Shown here in pieces: positions 1 to 8,839 of a DNA stretch of 61,286 nt. The notes below the pieces were generated by a model, which made no database searches, was not told the origin of the DNA, and saw only the letters and a list, made by a program, of their open reading frames with translations. Made by a program: the position numbers and the translations under genes. Every line of letters starts with the position of its first letter. Within the stretch, counting starts at the first letter, position 1. The stretch spans positions 1-61,286 of the forward strand of contig JADKDL010000035.1 in the NCBI GenBank assembly GCA_016714605.1, written 5' to 3'. Source of the stretch: Bacteroidales bacterium (GTDB lineage Bacteria; Bacteroidota; Bacteroidia; Bacteroidales; UBA1715).

Positions 1-1
1 C

Positions 2-430
2 TATACTACCGATGAACTGAGTATAAATATAAGAAGCGGAATGGTTTACGTGTCGCTCGAGGAAAAACTATTGTTCAATTCAGGAAGCGATGTGGTAAAC
101 CCAAAAGGAAAAGAAGCGGTATTAACACTTGCTAAAATTCTTAAAACCACCTCAGATATTACGGTAGTGGTTGAAGGTCATACCGATAGCGACCCTATTA
201 AGAATCAATTATATGAAGATAATTGGGATTTGAGTACTGCCAGAGCAACATCAATTGTGCGTATCTTAACAGCCGAAAACGGTTTCGATTCAAACAGAGT
301 AACCGCATCGGGTAGAGGATCTTTTCACCCTATCAAAACAAATGAAACAATACAAGGGAGAGCCAGCAATAGACGTACAGAAATTATCCTGTCGCCCGAT
401 TTTAAAGAATTATTCAATCTTATTTACTAA
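2..430 (+). CDS. OmpA-family C-terminal domain protein (5' partial)
   Basis: The reading frame is open from the first bases of the window, so this is the C-terminal end of a longer gene. The visible part is a complete OmpA/MotB peptidoglycan-binding domain: a beta strand with LLFNSGSDVV, then the hallmark VVVEGHTDSDPI, a helix with LSTARATSIVRIL, then VTASGRGSFHPI and the closing ASNRRTEIIL. The family anchors outer-membrane or periplasmic proteins non-covalently to the cell wall by binding diaminopimelate with the conserved Asp and Arg, both present here. What precedes the domain (coiled coil, beta barrel or lipoprotein) lies outside the window. An internal ATG at 41 is not a credible start because it falls inside the fold. 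Confidence 0.9.
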   Translation, partial: YTTDELSINIRSGMVYVSLEEKLLFNSGSDVVNPKGKEAVLTLAKILKTTSDITVVVEGHTDSDPIKNQLYEDNWDLSTARATSIVRILTAENGFDSNRVTASGRGSFHPIKTNETIQGRASNRRTEIILSPDFKELFNLIY

Positions 431-559
431 ACAGTAATTAAGCAATAGTAAATATTGAGAAAAAAAAATAATAAAAATTTATTATGAGCAGTATCTTAAT
501 TGAAATAAGATTTAATGCCGTAACTAACTAATTTAGACGTATATTTAACAAAAAGTTGT

Positions 560-772
560 ATGAGAAAAGTAGCAATATTTATAATGATACTTGGTGTAGG
601 ATTAACAATCTTTTCTGCCACCACTTTTTTTACCAAAGAAAAAGTTGTTGATATTGGAAAAATAGAAATTTCCAAAGATAAACCATTCCACCTTTCATGG
701 TCTCCGTATATTGGTCTTTCTGTAATAGCTATTGGTGGTGTTATTTTCGGATTGACATATTACAAAAATTAA
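560..772 (+). CDS. Small two-helix inner-membrane protein of unknown function
   Basis: This 70-residue protein has two predicted membrane helices, about residues 4-25 and 49-66. They are separated by a short polar loop containing KEKVVDIGKIEISKDKP and ending in a SWSP motif before the second helix. The layout and loop resemble small uncharacterised membrane proteins that are frequent in Bacteroidota. No catalytic motif is visible and I assign no function. It stands between the OmpA gene and an AraC regulator with 129 and 101 bp gaps, so co-transcription is uncertain. The ATG is followed directly by the hydrophobic segment, which supports the start. Confidence 0.65.
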   Translation: MRKVAIFIMILGVGLTIFSATTFFTKEKVVDIGKIEISKDKPFHLSWSPYIGLSVIAIGGVIFGLTYYKN

Positions 773-783
773 AAAATTTTATT

Positions 784-838
784 AGAAACGTCAGAATACT
801 ATAATTATAAATGAGCCTTTTGATGTTTCTATTTTTTG
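784..838 (+). terminator. Possible rho-independent terminator after the small membrane gene
   Basis: A near-perfect 10-bp inverted repeat (agaaacgtca at 784-793, tgatgtttct at 821-830, one mismatch) is followed by a run of six T at 832-837. The loop is long (27 nt), which lowers confidence. Confidence 0.35.
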
Positions 839-873
839 AAAACAATTTTGAATTAAATTAATCTCTTGAAATT

Positions 874-1431
874 ATGATATTGTACATCAAATATATGGTA
901 AGCAATCGTTGTAAGATGAAAGTGAATGATGAGTTGTTGAAACTCGGACTTCACTTTGTAGTAGAAATGGGAGCAGTTGATATTGTTGAAGATATAACTG
1001 TTTTACAACGCAAAGAAATTCGTCAAGCATTACTCAAATCGGGTTTGGAAGTAATGGACGATAAAAAATCTGTTCTAATTGAAAAAATTAAGAATGTAAT
1101 AATTGAAATGGTTCATTATGAGGAAGAATTGCCAAAAACAAATTTCTCCGACTATCTGAGCGAGAAACTAAATTATGACTATACCTATTTGGCAAATTTA
1201 TTCTCGGAAGAAGAAGGGGTAACCATTGAAAAATTTATTATTGCACACAAAATAGAACGAGTAAAAGAACTTATTATTTATGATGAGCTTAATATAACCG
1301 AAATAGCATGGAAAATGCACTATAGTAGTGTTGCTCATTTATCAAATCAATTTAAGAAAATAACCGGATTCACACCTTCACATTTCAAAAGTTTGAAAGT
1401 GAAAAAACGAATGGCAATTGAAGATATTTAA
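874..1431 (+). CDS. AraC-family transcriptional regulator with an N-terminal ferredoxin-like (HMA-type) domain
   Basis: The 185-residue protein has two parts. Residues about 1-65 resemble the heavy-metal-associated/ferredoxin-like module that precedes AraC domains in a large Bacteroidota family (IKYMVSNRCKMKVNDELLKL, then VVEMGAVDIVEDIT). Only one Cys of the usual CxxC is visible, in NRCKM. Residues about 85-180 form a double helix-turn-helix AraC domain, with NITEIAWKMHYSSVAHLSNQ and FKKITGFTPSHFKS as the second HTH and the family signature. The protein should be a cytoplasmic DNA-binding regulator, and its ligand (metal or other) is not established. A strong terminator follows. ATGs at 895 and 916 are alternative starts. 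Confidence 0.85.
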   Translation: MILYIKYMVSNRCKMKVNDELLKLGLHFVVEMGAVDIVEDITVLQRKEIRQALLKSGLEVMDDKKSVLIEKIKNVIIEMVHYEEELPKTNFSDYLSEKLNYDYTYLANLFSEEEGVTIEKFIIAHKIERVKELIIYDELNITEIAWKMHYSSVAHLSNQFKKITGFTPSHFKSLKVKKRMAIEDI

Positions 1432-1462
1432 CTTTTTCACTTTTAATTATTTATATGTACTT

Positions 1463-1501
1463 ACGGTATATTTATTTCACTATAAATATACCGTTTTTTT
1501 T
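1463..1501 (+). terminator. Rho-independent terminator downstream of the AraC gene
   Basis: A perfect 13-bp stem (acggtatatttat at 1463-1475, its complement at 1482-1494) with a 6-nt loop is followed by an eight-base T tract. It lies 31 bp after the AraC stop codon. Confidence 0.85.
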
Positions 1502-1838
1502 ATGTGCAAAAATTCACATAATGAATTTTCTCTACGGTAAATGTAGAAATTTGTATGATTTTGTTTAACGTAATAACAAAATAATCTGCAATAATTTTAT
1601 TTTTTATGAACATATTTTTTCAACCTTATTAAAAAAAATCATATTAAAATATATTTTTCAAAATTTTATTCTCTATTTTTTCTTTCTTATTACTAGTAAA
1701 TAGCTTATATTTATTAATTAATGATTAATTTAGATTATTATTTTTCATATTGACAAAGAAAACTATTATTTGCAAAAGCAAATTTAAGGTGGAAATGAAA
1801 ACAAACAATTCTAGTTCTTCAATTAAAAGTATCTGCTG
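1502..1838. other. AT-rich intergenic region upstream of the sensor cluster
   Basis: About 340 bp of very AT-rich sequence with many short A and T runs. I see no open reading frame of credible length and no RNA gene. It must hold the promoter of the signalling cluster, but no clear -33/-7 pair could be picked out. Confidence 0.5.
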
Positions 1839-4800
1839 ATGAAGCTCAAAGATAAGATATTGAGATTATTACTCATATTGCTAGTTGTTAGTTTTCAACA
1901 ACTTTTTTCTCAAAATAATGCACTCAAGTTTGATCGTATCTCATTGAACGACGGACTATCTAATAGTATAGTTCATTGTGTATTGAACGATAGTAAAGGT
2001 TTTATGTGGTTTGGAACCGATGACGGATTAAATAAGTTTGACGGATATAAATTTACCATATATAGACCAGTGTTAGGTGACACAACGAGTATTGCCAATA
2101 ATATAATAAAATGTATTTATGAAGACAAGCAAGGTGTTTTATGGATTGGTACTGCCGGAGGCGGGTTAAATAAATTTAATAGAGATTCAGAAACATTTAC
2201 CAGATATACTCATGATGTAGATAACAATCAGTCTCTTTCTGATAATAACGTTTATGCACTTTTTGAAGACTCAAAGTCTAACTTTTGGGTGGGAACTTTT
2301 GGTGGTGGTCTAAACTTAATGGATAGAGAAACCGGAACATTTAAACATTTCAAACATAACAGTAGAAATAAAAAATCAATCTCCGGCGATGCTGTAAGAG
2401 CTATCACTGAGGATAGAAATAGCGATTTGTGGATAGGCGTAGATGAAGGTGGTATAGCGCGTTATGATCGTTCGAGCGGTGAATTTACCTGCTTTTTACA
2501 TGACCCCGAAAATGCAAATTCCATATCAAGCAATGCTGTGCTTACCATTTTTATTGATCACAAGGGCTGTCTTTGGATAGGAACTTGGGCTGGAGGAGTT
2601 AATTATTACGATCCGGATAAGGATATTTTTACTTTGTTTAAAAATGTGCCTGAAAATTCTAATTCGATAAGTAGTAATGAAACATTTTCCATTTATGAAG
2701 ATATTCAAAACAGAATTTGGTTAACAACAAGAAACGGTATAGATATTTATTCTCCAGATAAAAAAACTTTCATACACAATGTTTATGATCCGTACAATGC
2801 TCATACTATAAGTCACAATTTTGGTACTTTTCTTTATGAAGATAACACAGGAGTGCTTTGGATTGGTACCGGTGGTGGTGGATTAAACAAATATGACCAG
2901 TATGGCAAAAAATTCAGACACAACAAAAAAGATATTACTAGCAATAATTCTTTATGTGCTGATGATGTGTATGCATTTTATGAAGATAAAAAAAATAATA
3001 TTTGGATAGGAACCAAAGGAGGAGGGGTAGATTTATACAATCCGGCTAATAAAACCTTTAAACATTTTCCGCCTCATACCGAAAACGGTTTGAATAATGG
3101 TACAGTGCGTTCTATACAACAAGATAAAAATGGTTTATTGTGGTTGGGTACTGATGGTGGTGGTATAAATATTTTAGATCCCTTGACCGAAAAAGTAGTT
3201 ACCATTTTGCAAAATAACCCTGAAGTTAATTCTTTAAAAAATAATGCTATTTACAATCTGCATATAGACAAAACCGGAATTGTCTGGATTGGAACTTATG
3301 GTGGCGGGCTTAGTGTTTACAATCCTGTAAATAAGCAGTTTAGAAATTATCCTATCAACAATCGTAACCAAATGCAAAACGTGGTACTCGATATTGAAGA
3401 AGATGCTAGAGGGCGTATTTGGATAGGTACACTAGGTATGGGATTGTATGAGTTTGATAAAACAAGAAATAAACTTATTTCATATAAAAAATATATAAAA
3501 GATTCTTCTACTCTTTCAAATTTGGTGATAAATGATATTTTCATTGATAGAAAAGGAATATTGTGGTTAGCTACCGGTGGTAATGGACTTGATAAATTTG
3601 ATTTAAGAAAAGGTACAATCGTTAATTATAACGAGAGTCATGGATTAAATAATAATGTAGTAAGTTCAATTTTAGAAGATGAAAAATATAATTTTTGGGT
3701 AGGTACAAATAATGGATTGTCTAAATTTGACCCCTATACCGAGACATTTTCAAATTATTCGGTATCTGATGGTTTGCAAGATTTAATGTTTAACCCCAGA
3801 GCTGCATTAAAGGCAAAAAATCATCAATTCTATTTTGGAGGAATCAATGGTTTTAATGTATTTGATCCAGATAGTATTTTTGCAAATACCTACGTGCCAG
3901 AGGTTGTACTTACCGATTTTAAACTATATAATACAACCGTTCAAATAGGTGAAAACTCACCTTTAAAGAAACACATTTCAGAGGTTGATATGATTGTTTT
4001 GTCTCATTCTCAAAACGTTTTATCTTTCGAGTTTGCTGCCCTTCATTATGTTGCTCCATCAAAAAATCACTATAGATATAAGCTTGAAGGCTTTGATAAT
4101 GATTGGATTTATACCAGTTCGGCAAGACGTTTTGCTGCTTATACAAATTTACCCGGTGGCGAATTTATATTTAGAGTACAAGCTACTAATAACGATGGCG
4201 TTTGGAATGATAATGGTGTAGCCCTTAAGATAATAATCGTTCCTCCTTTCTGGAAAACACTACCTTTTTATGGCTTACTTACGCTTATTTTCATAGGATT
4301 GGTTTATCTTTTTATTAAACAAAGAGAAAAGCAATACAGACGCAAAGAAGAGGTTTTAGAAGACAAAGTTCGCATTAGAACTGAGGAAATTAAAACTCAA
4401 AAAGAGGAGCTTATGCTTATAAATGAGCAATTAAATCAGCAGCAAGAAGAGCTAAAATCGCAGAGCGAATACTTGAAACAAATTAATAAACAGCTTAATA
4501 ATCAGACCAATCAGCTTCAATTTAAGAGTGATATGCTTTCGTCTGCTAATCAGGAATTGAAAAAGAAAAACCAAACAATTACTGAAAGTCTCAAGTATGC
4601 TCAGAAAATTCAATATTCAATACTTCCGCATGAAGCTAAGTTTAAGAAAATATTTTCCGATTTCTTTGTAGTATACCTACCCAAAGACATTGTAAGTGGC
4701 GACTTCTTTTGGCTTGCCGAAGTAAAAGACGATGAGTGGGGAAAACCCGTTAATATTACCTACGTTGCCGCTGTAGACTGTACCGGACACGGTGTGCCGG

Positions 4801-5354
4801 GTGCATTCATGTCTATGATTGGACACACACTACTCAATGAAATTGTAGGTACTAAGTGCATAAGAAAACCTTCGCTAATTCTTAAAGAATTAAACAAAGA
4901 TATTATTACTGCTTTGGCAAAAGATGGTAAAGATTATCAAGATGATGGAATGGATATTACGCTTTGTGCTATCGACCATCAGCTTGAAGAAATCCAGATT
5001 GCATCAGCCATGCAAGCCATGTATCTTTTTAGAAAAGGAGAACTAACTATTATTGAAGGAGATATTTTTTCAATAGGTGAACTTTTGTCTATTATAAAAA
5101 ATCCTGACTTTACAAACCATATTTTTGAATTTGAGGAGGGTGATATTGTTTACTTGTTTTCCGATGGAATTCAAGACCAATTTGGCGGAGAAAATGGTGG
5201 TAAATTTATGGAATCTCAATTAAGGGATTTAATGAAAAGAATCCATCATCTAAAATTCTCTGAACAAAAAATGATACTGGAAAAGACCATTGATGATTGG
5301 AAAAAAGATAGTGTACAGATTGATGATATGATGCTGATTGGTATCAAACTATAG
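1839..5354 (+). CDS. Reg_prop beta-propeller sensor with SpoIIE/PP2C phosphatase output
   Basis: A 1171-residue membrane receptor. Residues 1-25 are a signal peptide. About fourteen Reg_prop repeats (core xLWIGTxGGGLNKFD) fill residues 26-720 and should form two periplasmic seven-bladed propellers. A Y_Y_Y domain follows at about 727-805, with YKLEGFDNDW and the closing VPPFWKT. A single membrane helix lies at about 808-828 and a long coiled coil at 830-920. A SpoIIE-type PP2C phosphatase occupies about 918-1171, with metal-ligand motifs VDCTGHGVPGAFM, DDGMDITL, SDGIQDQFGG and QIDDMMLI. This is the hybrid two-component sensor architecture with the kinase replaced by a Ser/Thr phosphatase, so an extracytoplasmic signal probably controls dephosphorylation of an unknown partner. 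A paralogue follows 50 bp downstream. Confidence 0.9.
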   Translation: MKLKDKILRLLLILLVVSFQQLFSQNNALKFDRISLNDGLSNSIVHCVLNDSKGFMWFGTDDGLNKFDGYKFTIYRPVLGDTTSIANNIIKCIYEDKQGVLWIGTAGGGLNKFNRDSETFTRYTHDVDNNQSLSDNNVYALFEDSKSNFWVGTFGGGLNLMDRETGTFKHFKHNSRNKKSISGDAVRAITEDRNSDLWIGVDEGGIARYDRSSGEFTCFLHDPENANSISSNAVLTIFIDHKGCLWIGTWAGGVNYYDPDKDIFTLFKNVPENSNSISSNETFSIYEDIQNRIWLTTRNGIDIYSPDKKTFIHNVYDPYNAHTISHNFGTFLYEDNTGVLWIGTGGGGLNKYDQYGKKFRHNKKDITSNNSLCADDVYAFYEDKKNNIWIGTKGGGVDLYNPANKTFKHFPPHTENGLNNGTVRSIQQDKNGLLWLGTDGGGINILDPLTEKVVTILQNNPEVNSLKNNAIYNLHIDKTGIVWIGTYGGGLSVYNPVNKQFRNYPINNRNQMQNVVLDIEEDARGRIWIGTLGMGLYEFDKTRNKLISYKKYIKDSSTLSNLVINDIFIDRKGILWLATGGNGLDKFDLRKGTIVNYNESHGLNNNVVSSILEDEKYNFWVGTNNGLSKFDPYTETFSNYSVSDGLQDLMFNPRAALKAKNHQFYFGGINGFNVFDPDSIFANTYVPEVVLTDFKLYNTTVQIGENSPLKKHISEVDMIVLSHSQNVLSFEFAALHYVAPSKNHYRYKLEGFDNDWIYTSSARRFAAYTNLPGGEFIFRVQATNNDGVWNDNGVALKIIIVPPFWKTLPFYGLLTLIFIGLVYLFIKQREKQYRRKEEVLEDKVRIRTEEIKTQKEELMLINEQLNQQQEELKSQSEYLKQINKQLNNQTNQLQFKSDMLSSANQELKKKNQTITESLKYAQKIQYSILPHEAKFKKIFSDFFVVYLPKDIVSGDFFWLAEVKDDEWGKPVNITYVAAVDCTGHGVPGAFMSMIGHTLLNEIVGTKCIRKPSLILKELNKDIITALAKDGKDYQDDGMDITLCAIDHQLEEIQIASAMQAMYLFRKGELTIIEGDIFSIGELLSIIKNPDFTNHIFEFEEGDIVYLFSDGIQDQFGGENGGKFMESQLRDLMKRIHHLKFSEQKMILEKTIDDWKKDSVQIDDMMLIGIKL

Positions 5355-5404
5355 TTTTATATATGTTTAGTAAATAGTTAATTATAATGATTAATTTCTA
5401 TTAA

Positions 5405-8400
5405 ATGAAAAGATTTTTAACACTTATATTGGTTTTTGTTTTTTTTATTTCTTATGCTCAAAATCTTACTCATAAGTTTGAGCATATTGGTATAAAAGAA
5501 GGCTTGTCGCAGGTTTGTGTTAATGCAATTCTACAGGATAAGAACGGATATATTTGGATAGCCACTCAAGATGGTCTCAATAAGTACGATGGTTATACTT
5601 TTACATATTATAAACCAAATGCTGCGAATAACAACACGCTTAGGAATAATGTAATAAAAACTATTTTTGAAGATTTTGATGGTAATATTTGGATTGGTAC
5701 TGCCGGTGGCGGACTAAGTTGTTTTAATCCTGCTACTGAAATATTTACTCACTATTTGAATGATCCATTCAACAAGTCTTCCTTAAGTAATAATGATGTG
5801 TATGCTATTTTTCAGGATAAAGATAGTACACTTTGGATTGGAACTTATGGTGGCGGACTTAACAAGTTTATATATTCTAAACAAATATTTGAGTCATATC
5901 AATATTCTGATATTGATACTAATTCCCTTAGTGGTAATACAATAAGAGCAATATGTGAAGATAATGAAGGGAATTTGTGGATTGGTGTAGATGAAGGTGG
6001 ATTGAATAAATTTGATAAAGAAAAAAGACATTCAAACGGTTTCTACACAATCCTAATAATCCCAATTCCTTAAGCAGCAATGTGGTTTTAACGGTTTATA
6101 AAGATTCAAATGGTCTTTTGTGGATTGGTACTTATGGAAATGGTTTTGATATTTTTAACCCTAAAACGAATACTTTTAAACATTTTGAAAATCAGGAAAA
6201 TAATAAATTCTCATTATCAAATAATATTGTTTGGGCATTTAATGAAGTAAATAAAAATGAAATGTGGATTGCCACACGTGGTGGTGGTTTGAATATTTAT
6301 AATGCTAAGACTCAGAAATTTTCTCATTGTTTGAAAAATGAAAAAATACCTTACAGTATTAGCGATAATAAAGTACTTTGTGTCTATAAAGATAATGCTG
6401 GAGTTATTTGGGTAGGTACAGAAACTCAGGGACTTAACAAGCTTAATTTGAGAATGTCATATTTCGAAGTAATCTCGCAATCTACATATCCTGAGCTTTC
6501 GCAAAATAATATTATGGCAATTCTTGAAGATACCGATAATTCAATTTGGCTAGGAACTAGAGGGGGCGGTATCTACATAGTATCTGAAGATAAAACAATT
6601 AGAGAATTTTTTAAAGATTATTCAATTCAAAAAGGATATTCTAATATTCTCTCTATGACTTTTGATGGAAAGTATGTGTGGAGTGGAACAGATGGTAACG
6701 GCTTCCGTAAAATTAATAAAAAAACAGGCAATGTTGAAGAGCGTTTCGTTTTTGATGCCACAAATAAAAATAGTTTATCAAATAATGCTGTTACAAGTCT
6801 CTTAATTGATTCAGATTCTGTTCTGTGGATTGGAACCTATGGCGGCGGTCTTAATAAATTTGATATCAAAAAAAGAAAATTCAGAAACTTTCCTATAGAA
6901 TCTACAAGTTTTATGAGAAATGTTGTTTGGACTATATTTGAAGATAGTAAAGGTCTTCTTTGGATTGGAACCGGAGGCAAAGGATTGATGAGACTCGATA
7001 GAAGTACTGAAAGATACGTTTTCTTTGAAAACACTTATAATGACAAAGAATCTATTAGCAATAATATTGTTTTATCTGTAAATGAAGCTTCTGATGGGTT
7101 TTTATGGGTTGGCACCGGTGGTGGTGGATTAAATAAGTTTGACCGAAAAAATGGTACTTTTAAAAACTACTCCTTGAACGATGGTTTGCCTAATGATATG
7201 ATTCTGGGTATAATAGAAGATAATGACAAATTTCTATGGATGAGTACCTACAATGGCTTGAGTAGATTTAATCCTAGAAATGAGGAGTTCCTTAATTTTT
7301 CTGAGTCAGATGGTATTTCGGGTGTTGTCTTTAATGAAAGATCTTTTCAGAAAAGAAGCAATGGTGAAATTTTGTTTGGTGGTGTAAATGGAATTACTAG
7401 ATTTTTCCCTGATAGTATAAAAAGAAGTAAATACAATCCTACAGTTGTGCTTACTGCATTGAAAATCTATAATAGAACAATAGGAATTAATGAGCAAGTA
7501 AATGGCAAAACTATTCTTACAAAATCTATAACCGAAACAGAACATTTAGAAATTTCTTATCAAATGAATATGTTCTCTATTGAATTTTCATCCTTGCATT
7601 TTCTTGATCCCAAAAGCAATTTATATAAATATAAATTGATTGGATTTGATGAAGATTGGAACTATACAGATGCTTCAAAAAGATTTGCCACATATACCAA
7701 CCTAAACGGAGGCGACTACGTTTTTATGGTTGTAGGTTCCAATAGCGATGGTATTTGGAATGAAACTGCTACAAAGTTGCATATTAAGGTTTTACCTCCT
7801 TTTTGGAAAGAGGCTTGGTTTTATACTTTATTGGTTGTAATTATACTATTAATGATAAGTTTGTTTATCAAATTTCGTGAACGTCAGCTTATCAATGATA
7901 AAAGAAAACTTGAAGAAATGGTTGATGAGCGTACCATTGAAATTAATCAGCAAAAAGAGGAGCTGCAATCGCAAAGTGAACTTTTAGCCAAGAATAATGA
8001 AGATCTTTCAAGAACCAATAGACTTGTTAAAGATAGTATAAGCTATGCAAAGCGAATTCAAGACGCTATGTTGCCTTCCTTAAATTTGATTAAATCTCTA
8101 TTACCCGATTCTTTTGTATTCTTTAAACCAAAAGATATAGTTAGTGGCGATTTTTATTGGTGTTATGTAAAAAACGATAAGATTTATTTAGCTACCGCCG
8201 ATTGTACCGGACATGGTGTTCCTGGCGCATTTATGTCAATGATAGGTAATACTTTATTAAATGAAATTATTTCAAACAATAAAATTCATACACCTTCCGA
8301 GATACTTAAAAAACTTAATACCGGTGTTATTTTAGCATTAAAACAAAAAAACGACGGTGCAACAAATTCTCAAGATGATGGAATGGATATCACAATCTGT

Positions 8401-8787
8401 TGTATTGATAAAGCTAATGGAATATTAGAGATTGCCTGTGCTAATCAAACTGTTTTCATGATTCAAAATAATGAAATGCTTGTAATAGAAGGTGATATAT
8501 GTACAATTGGTGGAATTTTCTCTGCCGATGATGACAAAATTTATTCGAATAATACCTTCAAAATCACTCCTGGTATGAAAATATTCATGTTTTCAGATGG
8601 TTTTCAAGATCAGTTTGGTGGATTGAAAAATAAAAAATATTTAGCAAGTAAGTTTAAAGAATTGATAAATAAAAATAAAGATATTTCAATGAATCAGTTT
8701 TCTGATTTGTTGGAATCTGAATTTGAGAATTGGAGAGGTGGTAATAAACAAGTAGATGATGTTTTAGTTCTAGGTTTTACTGTTTAA
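5405..8787 (+). CDS. Second Reg_prop/SpoIIE sensor phosphatase, frameshifted
   Basis: A paralogue of the preceding gene with the same order: signal peptide (1-20), Reg_prop repeats, Y_Y_Y domain ending VLPPFWKEAW, one membrane helix near residue 803, coiled coil, and a SpoIIE/PP2C domain with ADCTGHGVPGAFM, DDGMDITIC, SDGFQDQFGG and QVDDVLVLG. The frame breaks at the A6 run 6021-6026. Up to there the protein reads ...NKFDKEK. Adding one A restores KTFKRFLHNPNNPNSL and joins perfectly to the downstream frame. As displayed, the first frame ends at 6073 and the second has a GTG at 6082. Both halves keep all family motifs, so a consensus error or a very recent mutation is likelier than old decay. 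The intact product would be about 1128 residues. Confidence 0.85.
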
Positions 8788-8839
8788 TGGAGTAGAACGA
8801 TAAACTTTCACGTTGTCTTATTTATAAAGATATTTAGTA

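Noticed and set aside
1839..8787. Classical hybrid two-component (HTCS) regulators of polysaccharide use
   Set aside because: After the membrane helix there is a coiled coil and a SpoIIE/PP2C domain, with no HisKA, HATPase, receiver or AraC domain, and no SusC/SusD pair is adjacent.
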